Positions 7,794 through 14,335 of a stretch of DNA of 14,728 nt are shown here, one piece after another. How positions within the stretch are numbered: the first letter of the stretch is position 1; every line of letters starts with the position of its first letter. The position numbers and the translations under genes were made by a program. Source of the stretch: an uncultured Bacteroidaceae bacterium (GTDB lineage Bacteria; Bacteroidota; Bacteroidia; Bacteroidales; Bacteroidaceae); NCBI GenBank assembly GCA_904501775.1, contig CAJGCJ010000037.1, positions 1 through 14,728 on the forward strand, written 5' to 3'. Under the pieces are notes generated by a model. The model worked only from the letters and a program-made list of their open reading frames with translations, had not been told where the DNA came from and ran no database searches.

Positions 7794-10544
7794 TTATTTC
7801 GATAGTTTCTCGATGCTTTCGGTGAGCATTGCTATCTTCTCTTTTGCATCGGACTGTTTCTTGCGCTCTATTGCAATGATTTTTTCGGGAGCCTTGCTTA
7901 CAAAATTGGGGTTGTTCAGCTTCGCTTCAACGCTCTTGAGGAATTTCTCATGATAAGCAAGCTCTTCGCGCATTTTTGCAATCTCGGCATCTTTGTCAAT
8001 GAGTGAACCCATGGGAACTGCATACTCTGTTGTACCAATGCGGAACATGATTGCGGTGTCATCGGCTGTCTCGCAGATGTCGATAGACGAAAGGTTTGCC
8101 ATCTTTGTGAGCACGCTCTCAAGGCCGGCAACCTGTGACTCGCCAATTACCTGCAGTGCGAGTGCCTCACGGGGAGATATGTTTTTCTGCTGACGTATTG
8201 AACGCACGTTTCCTACAATCTCTTTTATTGCCTCAATGCGTGCTATAAGTTGCTCATCGTAGGGGTGGTTGAGGTCAAGTATGCTCTGTGTCATAAGGCT
8301 CTCGCCCTCGTTACGCTGCTGTATTGACTGCCACAATTCTTCGGTGATGAAGGGCATGAAGGGGTGTAGCAGGCGCATCAAGTCGTCGAAGAATCCGAGT
8401 GTAGCCTTGTATGTTTCGCTGTCTATCGGTGAGCCGTATGCGGGCTTTATCATTTCGAGATACCATGCCGAGAACTCGTCCCAGAAGAGGGTGTACAGGT
8501 TCATCAACGCCTCGCTTATGCGGTACTTGCTGAACTGCTCCTCGAGCTGTGCAACTGATTTTGCAAGAACCTCCTTGAACCATGCTATTGCTATCTTTGA
8601 GCTTTCGGGCTGTGCAATCTCTTCGCTTACGTTCCAACCGTTTACAAGGCGGAATGCATTCCATATCTTGTTGCAGAAGTTACGTCCCTGCTCGCACAGG
8701 CTCTCGTCAAAGAGAATGTCGTTGCCTGCAGGTGCCGAGAGCATTATACCCATGCGGACACCATCGGCGCCGTAGCGTGCGATAAGGTCGAGGGGGTCGG
8801 GGCTGTTGCCCAATGACTTGCTCATCTTGCGGCCAAGCTTGTCGCGTACGATTCCTGTGAAATATACATTCTTGAAGGGCATTTCTCCTTGATACTCGTA
8901 TCCCGCCATAATCATGCGGGCTACCCAGAAGAAGATGATATCGGGACCTGTTACAAGGTCGCTTGTGGGATAGTAGTAGCTTATTTCCTTGTTGCCGGGA
9001 TTCAATATGCCGTCGAACAATGAGATAGGCCACAACCATGAACTGAACCATGTGTCGAGTGCATCCTCGTCCTGTGTGAGCTGCTCGGCTGTGATGTTCT
9101 CAAAGCCTGCGATTTGACGTGCTTTCTCTACAGCCTGATCAATGTTCTCGGCTACTACGAACTGCTCTTCGCAACCCTCGGCTGTGGGCAGGAAGTAGGC
9201 CGGGATGCGGTGTCCCCACCACAGCTGACGGCTGATACACCAATCCTGAATGTTCTCGAGCCAGTTCTTGTATGTTGTCTTGTATTTTGTGGGGTAGAAC
9301 TTCAAACGGTCTTCCATTACAGGGGGAAGGGCGATGTCGGCAAAGTGCTGCATGCTGAGGAACCACTGCATGCAAAGGCGTGGCTCTACTGCTGTGTCGG
9401 CATTTCTCTCGCTGTATCCTACTTTGTTTACGTAGTCCTCAACCTTCTCCATAAGGCCTGCTGCCTCGAGGTCTTTCACAATCTGCTTGCGAACCTCCAT
9501 ACGGTCCATGCCTATGTACATGCCGCCTGCCTCGCTGATGGTGGCATCGGGGTTGAAGATGTCTATTGTCTCAAGGTTGTGCTTCTTGCCCAGCATGTAG
9601 TCGTTGGTGTCGTGTGCGGGTGTCACTTTCAAACAACCTGTACCGAACTCTATCTCTACATAGCGGTCCTCAATTACGGGGATACTGCGACCTACAAGAG
9701 GTACGATTACCTGCTTGCCCTTGAGCCAGCTGTTCTTGGGGTCTTTGGGGTTGATGCACATTGCGGTGTCGCCCATGATTGTCTCGGGGCGTGTGGTCGC
9801 AACAACTGCATAGCGACGTCCGTCGGCTGTGCGGTGCAATATCTGATGTTTTACTGTTGCGTCGAAAGGATCGGCTACACCGAGTGTTACGGCATTGCTC
9901 TCCTCGCCATCGGTGCTGCCTGCTGCCTCATCCACGAAGTAGCGGAGATAGTAGAGCTTGCTGTTCTCTTCTTTGTATATTACCTCCTCGTTGCTCAATG
10001 CTGTCTGTGCTTTGGGGTCCCAGTTGACCATGCGCAGGCCACGATAGATAAGTCCTTTGTTGTAAAGGTCGCAGAAGACTCTGATTACGCTTTGGCTGCG
10101 TGTCTCGTCCATGGTAAAAGAGGTGCGCTCCCAGTCGCATGACGCTCCTAACTTGCGCAACTGTTTGAGAATGATGCCACCGTGCTCGTCGGTCCACTCC
10201 CATGCGTGCTTCAGGAACTCCTCGCGTGTGAGGTCGCTCTTCTTTATTCCTTGCTCGGCGAGTTTCTTAACCACCTTCGCCTCTGTTGCGATTGAGGCAT
10301 GGTCGGTGCCGGGAACCCAGCATGCGTTCTTGCCTATCATGCGTGCATGACGCACCAGAATATCCTGTATTGTGTTGTTGAGCATGTGGCCCATGTGCAA
10401 TACTCCTGTTACGTTAGGGGGTGGTATTACTATTGTGTAGGGCTCACGATTGTCGGGCTCTGAATGGAACAGACGGTTGTCCATCCAATATTTGTACCAT
10501 TTTTCTTCTACCTCTGAGGGAATGTAAGTGGTTGCTAAACTCAT
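7794..10544 (-). CDS. valS: Valyl-tRNA synthetase, class I
   Basis: A 916-residue, full-length enzyme that charges tRNA-Val and edits mischarged threonine. The class I signature appears as PPPNVTGVLHMGHML (41-55), with HMGH as the HIGH motif, and KMSKS is at 573-577. The editing (CP1) domain contains TTRPETIMGDTAMC (250-263) and GTGCLKVTPAHDTNDY (301-316). WWGHRIPAY in the core and the anticodon-binding region near PFMPFITEELWQ are as expected. The C-terminal coiled-coil arm (about 848-916) ends in KEKIAMLTESIEKLSK and contains the family's NPNFVSKAP motif. The ATG at 10544 leads straight into TTYIPSEVEEKWYKYW, the normal N-terminus. It is divergent from mazG and leads a two-gene unit with the coiled-coil gene 8 bp downstream. 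No missing catalytic residues were seen. Confidence 0.98.
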   Translation of the reverse strand: MSLATTYIPSEVEEKWYKYWMDNRLFHSEPDNREPYTIVIPPPNVTGVLHMGHMLNNTIQDILVRHARMIGKNACWVPGTDHASIATEAKVVKKLAEQGIKKSDLTREEFLKHAWEWTDEHGGIILKQLRKLGASCDWERTSFTMDETRSQSVIRVFCDLYNKGLIYRGLRMVNWDPKAQTALSNEEVIYKEENSKLYYLRYFVDEAAGSTDGEESNAVTLGVADPFDATVKHQILHRTADGRRYAVVATTRPETIMGDTAMCINPKDPKNSWLKGKQVIVPLVGRSIPVIEDRYVEIEFGTGCLKVTPAHDTNDYMLGKKHNLETIDIFNPDATISEAGGMYIGMDRMEVRKQIVKDLEAAGLMEKVEDYVNKVGYSERNADTAVEPRLCMQWFLSMQHFADIALPPVMEDRLKFYPTKYKTTYKNWLENIQDWCISRQLWWGHRIPAYFLPTAEGCEEQFVVAENIDQAVEKARQIAGFENITAEQLTQDEDALDTWFSSWLWPISLFDGILNPGNKEISYYYPTSDLVTGPDIIFFWVARMIMAGYEYQGEMPFKNVYFTGIVRDKLGRKMSKSLGNSPDPLDLIARYGADGVRMGIMLSAPAGNDILFDESLCEQGRNFCNKIWNAFRLVNGWNVSEEIAQPESSKIAIAWFKEVLAKSVAQLEEQFSKYRISEALMNLYTLFWDEFSAWYLEMIKPAYGSPIDSETYKATLGFFDDLMRLLHPFMPFITEELWQSIQQRNEGESLMTQSILDLNHPYDEQLIARIEAIKEIVGNVRSIRQQKNISPREALALQVIGESQVAGLESVLTKMANLSSIDICETADDTAIMFRIGTTEYAVPMGSLIDKDAEIAKMREELAYHEKFLKSVEAKLNNPNFVSKAPEKIIAIERKKQSDAKEKIAMLTESIEKLSK

Positions 10545-10598
10545 GATTCTATATCTTATTTTCGTTGTTTGCTTTATGTGTATAATATTTCTAATCTG

Positions 10599-10606
10599 CG
10601 AAGTTA
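10599..10606 (-). promoter_or_regulatory. Candidate -7 promoter element for valS
   Basis: On the minus strand the sequence reads TAACTTCG then CAGA, which differs from the Bacteroidetes TAnnTTTG consensus by one base. It would give a leader of roughly 45-50 nt before the valS ATG. No good -33 TTTG was found. It sits nose-to-nose with the mazG element 20 bp away. Confidence 0.4.
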
Positions 10607-10626
10607 GTTATAATTATTAAAATAAT

Positions 10627-10634
10627 TACCTTTG
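10627..10634 (+). promoter_or_regulatory. Candidate -7 promoter element for mazG
   Basis: TACCTTTG matches the Bacteroidetes TAnnTTTG element exactly and lies 52 bp before the mazG ATG. A weak -33 candidate, ttag at 10604-10607, lies about 19 bp upstream and overlaps the proposed valS -7 element. A purine-rich taggaat directly precedes the mazG ATG at 10687. Confidence 0.55.
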
Positions 10635-10686
10635 TCTGTTGAAATAATTGAAATGAAGTGTAAAAAACAGATAAATAATTAGGAAT

Positions 10687-11475
10687 ATGCATAGTAAGGA
10701 GGATATTCTCGAGGCATTCGGTCGTTTTCTTGATGTGCTCGACGAACTGAGAGTAAAGTGCCCGTGGGACAGGAAACAGACAAATGAGAGCCTGCGCCCA
10801 AATACAATTGAAGAGGTTTACGAACTCTCGGATGCCATTGTTGCAAACGATACGAAAAATATATGTAAAGAGTTGGGGGATGTGCTGCTGCATGTTGCTT
10901 TTTACTCGAAAATAGCAAGCGAAAAGAGTGAGTTCGATTTCAAAGATGTGTGCGACCGCTTGTGTGATAAACTGATATATAGGCATCCGCATGTCTTCGG
11001 TGAGGCAAAGGCTGAGACTGCCGGTGAGGTGAGCAAGAACTGGGAACAGCTGAAGATGGGCGAAAAGGATGGAAACAAGAGTCTGTTGAGTGGTGTACCT
11101 TCATCATTACCATCGCTTATAAAGGCTTTTCGCATGCAGGAGAAAGCTGCGAATGTGGGCTTTGACTGGCCGGTGCGCGAAGATGTGTGGAACAAGGTTT
11201 ACGAAGAGGTTGATGAACTGCGTGCAGAATTTGAGAAGGGGGATAAGGCTAAAGCCGAGAAGGAGTTCGGTGATTTTCTTTTCAGTATAGTGAACGCTGC
11301 GCGTTTGTATGGAGTTAACCCCGATACTGCGTTGGAACTTACAAACAATAAATTCAGAAGCCGTTTCGGCTACATTGAGCAACAGGCCAAGAGTAAGGGC
11401 GTGAATTTAAAGGATATGTCGCTTGAACAGATGGATGCCCTTTGGAACGAGGCTAAGAAGACGGAGCAAGAGTGA
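10687..11475 (+). CDS. mazG: Nucleoside triphosphate pyrophosphohydrolase MazG
   Basis: A 262-residue, full-length all-alpha NTP pyrophosphohydrolase that hydrolyses NTPs to NMP and pyrophosphate, cleaning nucleotide pools. The N-terminal MazG domain starts with the signature KCPWDRKQTNESLRPNTIEE (24-43), followed by acidic metal ligands in EEVYE (42-46) and KELGD (61-65). The second MazG domain carries VYEEVDEL (171-178) and KEFGD (192-196), then NKFRSRFGYIE. Both metal-binding sets (EExxE plus ExxD) are present, so both halves could bind magnesium; in E. coli MazG the C-terminal domain is the active one. It is the only plus-strand gene here, divergent from valS and convergent with the sigma-factor operon. 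This is the housekeeping MazG family, not the MazF toxin antitoxin partner. Confidence 0.96.
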   Translation: MHSKEDILEAFGRFLDVLDELRVKCPWDRKQTNESLRPNTIEEVYELSDAIVANDTKNICKELGDVLLHVAFYSKIASEKSEFDFKDVCDRLCDKLIYRHPHVFGEAKAETAGEVSKNWEQLKMGEKDGNKSLLSGVPSSLPSLIKAFRMQEKAANVGFDWPVREDVWNKVYEEVDELRAEFEKGDKAKAEKEFGDFLFSIVNAARLYGVNPDTALELTNNKFRSRFGYIEQQAKSKGVNLKDMSLEQMDALWNEAKKTEQE

Positions 11476-11489
11476 TTGGTATAACTCTT

Positions 11490-11506
11490 TGACAGAGTAG
11501 CTGTCA
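11490..11506 (+). terminator. Short hairpin after mazG, possible weak terminator
   Basis: tgacag (11490-11495) and ctgtca (11501-11506) form a 6-bp perfect stem with a 5-nt loop, followed on the plus strand by a pyrimidine-rich stretch ttatctctttctt. It lies 14 bp after the mazG stop. The stem is short, so a major role is doubtful; the larger hairpin at 11553-11597 is stronger. Confidence 0.3.
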
Positions 11507-11552
11507 TTATCTCTTTCTTGGGGATGGATGTTGTGTGACAGCTGCCTGTATA

Positions 11553-11597
11553 AATCAAATGACAGGAGGGATGTAGCATCCCTCCTGTCATTTGATT
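11553..11597. terminator. Long perfect hairpin between convergent operons, probable bidirectional terminator
   Basis: A 21-bp perfect inverted repeat pairs 11553-11573 with 11577-11597 around a 3-nt loop (tag). The GC-rich core gacaggaggga/tccctcctgtc is flanked by aaa and ttt runs inside the stem, so it reads as a terminator in both directions. It serves mazG from one side and the sigma-factor operon from the other. Confidence 0.8.
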
Positions 11598-11609
11598 GTT
11601 GGATTGTTC

Positions 11610-11750
11610 TTATACATTCAATGTGTATTTTCTGTTCATTATGAATTTTATAACTGCAATGGCTCCGATGCGTAATGTACCGGCTATGACAAGGAGAAGG
11701 CTTGTTGTATGGAGTGCTTTGGTGTATGTAAATTTCTTTGTTCCAGCTCC
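11610..11750 (-). other. In-frame hydrophobic open frame after the amber stop of the Spy-like gene
   Basis: Directly after the TAG at 11753-11751 the same frame stays open for 46 codons to a TAA at 11612-11610. It starts GAGTKKFTYTKALHTTS, continues as a predicted membrane helix LLLVIAGTLRIGAIAVIKF, and ends IMNRKYTLNV. There is no ATG, GTG or TTG near its beginning; the only ATG is eleven codons from the end (counting the stop). The basic residues flanking the helix and the ordinary codon choice make it look coding. It stops 12 bp before the operon's terminator hairpin, as a last gene would. It could be an amber read-through extension, a short protein with an unusual start, or a decaying remnant. 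I do not recognise the family, so translation is unproven. Confidence 0.35.
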
Positions 11751-12263
11751 CTACTGTTTTGCGTAGTCTGTTGTATCGCTCTTCTCTTCTGTGTCGGATC
11801 TTTTATTCTTATAGCCTTTTTTACACATATTCCTTATCAGATTCCTCTTGAATTTGTCTTCGGCATTTTTTATCATTCTGACTTTTTTAGCAGTTAAGAA
11901 ATTTAGATACATATAGATATACTCTGTCTCCAATTGTACTATCTTTATTTTTGCATCTGCGTATTCGTGCACCAGAAGAAGACTTTTCTCCTCGCTGCAT
12001 TCTTCACCGTATTTTATTCCTAATTTGTCATAGATATCTTTGTTGATGTCCTTAATCTTTTTTTGCAGCTCGAAGTAGAGCGGAAAGAATAATGCAGCTT
12101 CTTCTTCGGTGAGACCGGCCTTCTTTGTTATATAACTTTTCTGTACCTCCTTTAGATCTTCTATGGTGATGTCGGACTTGTTTTCCTGCAATGCCTGTTT
12201 TTGAGCTTTTATTACTGTTACGAATGTTAGTAATAAGAATAGGATTGTAATGACTTTTTTCAT
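11751..12263 (-). CDS. Secreted Spy/CpxP-like helical protein (LTxxxA motif)
   Basis: A 170-residue protein with a clear signal peptide (about 1-20, ending VTVIKA before Q). The mature part is nearly all helical and rich in Lys and Glu. It carries LTEEEAALFFPLYFELQKKI (51-70), the Bacteroidetes version of the LTxxQ-type motif in Spy/CpxP and ZraP periplasmic proteins, and a later LTAKKVRMIKNAEDKFKRNL (123-142) resembling the second helical repeat. It has no lipobox and no membrane helix of its own. The start is 15 bp after the stop of the anti-sigma candidate, so it is third in an operon with the ECF sigma factor. By family analogy it would be a periplasmic chaperone or stress sensor; that is inference. 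It ends at TAG, after which the same frame continues with a hydrophobic segment. Confidence 0.75.
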   Translation of the reverse strand: MKKVITILFLLLTFVTVIKAQKQALQENKSDITIEDLKEVQKSYITKKAGLTEEEAALFFPLYFELQKKIKDINKDIYDKLGIKYGEECSEEKSLLLVHEYADAKIKIVQLETEYIYMYLNFLTAKKVRMIKNAEDKFKRNLIRNMCKKGYKNKRSDTEEKSDTTDYAKQ

Positions 12264-12278
12264 ATGTCTATTCCTTTA

Positions 12279-12605
12279 TCAGTTGCTGTCTGTTATACAA
12301 TCGTAGAATGTGTAGTTGTCAATGATGTAGCTGTCAATCAGCTCGTCAACGAGTTCTTTTGTGTATGGTGAATCGTTGTATGTGATATGTGTCTTTACAT
12401 CGTGGTAGTAAACCGAACCGCATAACAGATATATAAGTATCAGTACAGCCGCATATCTTATGCAGAAAGATAGTTTTGATGCGGATATGGTGTTTGGCTC
12501 TGTCTGCACTTTATTCATTATCCTGTCGTGGAACGAATCGAAATATCCTTCGGGTGTTGTGAAGGATTCTATAAACAGTTCTTTTTCTGTATTTGAAATT
12601 TTCAT
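12279..12605 (-). CDS. Short single-pass membrane protein, candidate anti-sigma factor
   Basis: A 108-residue protein with a cytoplasmic N-terminal part (1-45) containing FTTPEGYFDSFHDRIMNKV (15-33). PEGYF followed by an RxM/RI helix is a recurring signature in short Bacteroidetes membrane proteins encoded after ECF sigma genes. One membrane helix spans about 46-67. A roughly 40-residue periplasmic tail is acidic and ends DNYTFYDCITDSN. I chose the ATG at 12605; a GTG one codon earlier is also in frame. There is no HxxxCxxC zinc motif, so it is not a classical ZAS-domain anti-sigma factor. It lies 47 bp after the sigma gene and 15 bp before the Spy-like gene. Sigma-factor sequestration is inferred from gene order and topology, not proven by sequence. 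Confidence 0.65.
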   Translation of the reverse strand: MKISNTEKELFIESFTTPEGYFDSFHDRIMNKVQTEPNTISASKLSFCIRYAAVLILIYLLCGSVYYHDVKTHITYNDSPYTKELVDELIDSYIIDNYTFYDCITDSN

Positions 12606-12652
12606 CACTATTTAATCTCCTGTTTTTTTTGACGATATAGATGTTGAAAGGT

Positions 12653-13198
12653 TTAATCTCTGTTCTTTATATATTCTTCTATTTTCTTCACTGCTATGTG
12701 GTACGATGCTTTAAGGGCGCCTACGCTGGTGTTGAGTATCTTTGATATATCTTCGTATTTCATGTCATCAAAATACTTCATGTTGAACACCATACGCTGT
12801 CTCTCGGGTAGTGTGCTAATAGCTTCTAAAAGAAGGGCCTGCGCGTGGCTTCCGCTGAAATAGGGGTCGCTTTCGAGCTGCTCGGCTATTGGGGTTGTAT
12901 CGTTGAGTGACTGTAGCTCGGGGCGCTTATGGCTCGTGAATGTTATTGTCTCATTCGTTGCTATGCGATAGAGCCATGTCGACAGTTGTGAGTCGCCTCT
13001 GAAGCTTGAAATGTTGTTCCACGCTGTTATGAATGTGTTCTGCAGAATGTCATCGCTGTCTTCGTGCGATAAGACAATGCGTCTGATGTGATGATATAAT
13101 GGCTTGCTGTACTTCTTTACTACATACGAGAATGTAGCGGCCCTTGTGGCGGGGTCGTGCAGCTGTGCTATTATAAGTTCTTCACTGATCTTGTTCAT
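12653..13198 (-). CDS. ECF-type RNA polymerase sigma-70 factor
   Basis: A 181-residue extracytoplasmic-function sigma factor that would redirect RNA polymerase to stress promoters. Region 2 covers about 23-90, with the -10-recognition segment DSDDILQNTFITAWNNISSF (47-66) and GDSQLSTWLYRIATNE. A short linker follows. Region 4 (about 124-178) has AISTLPERQRMVFNMKYFDD and a helix-turn-helix in YEDISKILNTSVGALKASYH (148-167). Regions 1 and 3 are absent, as expected for the ECF class. It begins 37 bp after the rnz stop and is followed by the membrane anti-sigma candidate and the Spy-like gene, a usual order for a sensing module that may control itself. The family is certain; its signal and regulon cannot be read from this window. 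Confidence 0.94.
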   Translation of the reverse strand: MNKISEELIIAQLHDPATRAATFSYVVKKYSKPLYHHIRRIVLSHEDSDDILQNTFITAWNNISSFRGDSQLSTWLYRIATNETITFTSHKRPELQSLNDTTPIAEQLESDPYFSGSHAQALLLEAISTLPERQRMVFNMKYFDDMKYEDISKILNTSVGALKASYHIAVKKIEEYIKNRD

Positions 13199-13235
13199 AT
13201 TGCTCAGGTTCGCGGTGCTTGATGCTGCAGCTTTT

Positions 13236-14153
13236 CTATTTTATATGGTATATTATGTTTTCGTCGGCTAATTCGGTACAGGGGAATATCTCCTTGGCTT
13301 GTGCCGACAGGATTGTCTCATCGGTGTATCGTGATGAGAAATGTCCTATTACCAATCTTTTGACATTGGCCTCTTTGGCTATTGTAGCAGCCTGCCTTGC
13401 TGTACTGTGGAAGGTGGCGCGTGCTCTTGCCTCTTCGCTGTCGGCGAATGTGGCCTCGTGATAGAGCAGGTCTACTCCTTCTATTATATCCTTGTTCTGT
13501 GGGCAGGGTAGTGTGTCGCTACAGTAGGCATAGCTGCGTGATGGGTCGGGGGCGGATGTGAGTTTTTCGTTGGGTATTACTTCGCCTTGTGGGGTTGTGA
13601 AGCTGTTGCCTTCTTTGATGCCGCCTCTCATGTATAATGGAATGTTGTAATACTCCATCATGTCACCTCTGATGTGTCGTTTTTTCGGCTTCTCTTTAAA
13701 AAGGAATCCGCAGCAGGGTATGCGGTGCTTCTGTGGTATTGTTTCAACAGTTATGCTGTTGTCTTCGTATATTACACTGTTCTTTTGTGTGTCTATGGTG
13801 TGGAATTCGACCCTGTAGGCCAAATCCTTGCAAAAGAAATCCAATTGTGGCTGCATTATCTCATGCAGTGGCTCGGGTGCATGGATGTGTAGCGGAGATG
13901 TGCGACCCAGTAGTCCGAATGTAGATATGAGTCCTATCAGTCCGAAACAGTGGTCGCCGTGGAGGTGCGATATGAATATATGGTTGATGAAAGAGAAGTG
14001 TATGTGGGATTTGCGCAACTGTAATTGCGCTCCTTCTCCACAGTCTATCATGTATTGTCTGTTGCCTATTCTTACTACCTGTGTGCTTGCGTTGTGACGT
14101 GTTGTGGGTAGTGCCGATCCGCAACCTAATATATGTACTTCAAATGGTTCCAT
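13236..14153 (-). CDS. rnz: Ribonuclease Z (tRNA 3'-processing endonuclease)
   Basis: A 305-residue metallo-beta-lactamase-fold nuclease that cuts pre-tRNA at the 3' end, before CCA addition. The zinc-binding motif HLHGDH is at 63-68, with further ligands at His143 (QKHR), Asp213 (YCSDT) and His271 (GHFSSRY). FHST (248-251), the usual spot of the conserved His near the active site, is present. The segment around 152-182 (KEKPKKRHIRGDMMEYYNIP) fits the extra arm that grips the tRNA. The N-terminus MEPFEVHILGCGSALPTTRH is typical and fixes the start. Length matches the short bacterial form. It lies downstream of rpsA past a strong terminator, so it needs its own promoter, and may be read into the sigma gene 37 bp later. 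Its stop is TAG. Confidence 0.97.
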   Translation of the reverse strand: MEPFEVHILGCGSALPTTRHNASTQVVRIGNRQYMIDCGEGAQLQLRKSHIHFSFINHIFISHLHGDHCFGLIGLISTFGLLGRTSPLHIHAPEPLHEIMQPQLDFFCKDLAYRVEFHTIDTQKNSVIYEDNSITVETIPQKHRIPCCGFLFKEKPKKRHIRGDMMEYYNIPLYMRGGIKEGNSFTTPQGEVIPNEKLTSAPDPSRSYAYCSDTLPCPQNKDIIEGVDLLYHEATFADSEEARARATFHSTARQAATIAKEANVKRLVIGHFSSRYTDETILSAQAKEIFPCTELADENIIYHIK

Positions 14154-14173
14154 CTTGCTATGTTCGTTCTGCG

Positions 14174-14181
14174 TGAAGTTA
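14174..14181 (-). promoter_or_regulatory. Weak candidate promoter element for rnz
   Basis: The 126 bp between the rpsA terminator and rnz must hold the rnz promoter. On the minus strand TAACTTCA followed by CGCAGA resembles the proposed valS element (TAACTTCG then CAGA) but differs from TAnnTTTG at two positions and lies only 20 bp before the ATG. This is a weak call. Confidence 0.2.
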
Positions 14182-14279
14182 CAACTATTTTTTATAATGA
14201 CTCTCTTTTTTTGTTGAATTGTATAACTTTTTTGAAATGTTGCATGTTGTCATCTCTGCATGAGTGGTTTTGTACAGGT

Positions 14280-14321
14280 ATAAAAAATGTGAGAGAGCGC
14301 ATGCTCTCTCACATTTTTTAT
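14280..14321 (-). terminator. Intrinsic terminator of rpsA, likely bidirectional
   Basis: A 19-bp perfect inverted repeat pairs 14280-14298 with 14303-14321 around a 4-nt loop (gcat). The core gagagagc/gctctctc sits between A-runs and T-runs, so the minus-strand transcript ends in a run of six U residues. It begins 14 bp after the rpsA stop and separates rpsA from rnz. Confidence 0.9.
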
Positions 14322-14335
14322 TATTATGATGTTTC

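Noticed and set aside
9114..10142. 342-codon plus-strand open frame opposite valS
   Set aside because: It lies wholly antisense to the certain valS coding region; its Cys/Val/Tyr-rich translation has no domain pattern and reflects the codon bias of valS.
10687..11475. MazG as part of a toxin-antitoxin system
   Set aside because: No toxin gene is adjacent, and the two-domain MazG with intact metal motifs is the housekeeping pyrophosphohydrolase.
11641..11769. Short plus-strand frame (about 42 codons from the ATG at 11641) opposite the hydrophobic frame
   Set aside because: It has an ATG but its translation is less protein-like than the minus-strand frame, and it runs into the end of the Spy-like gene.
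11751..14153. Use of TAG as a reassigned sense codon
   Set aside because: TAG also ends the second permease gene and rnz exactly where their families normally end, so the genome uses TAG as an ordinary stop; recoding would have to be local to the Spy-like gene.
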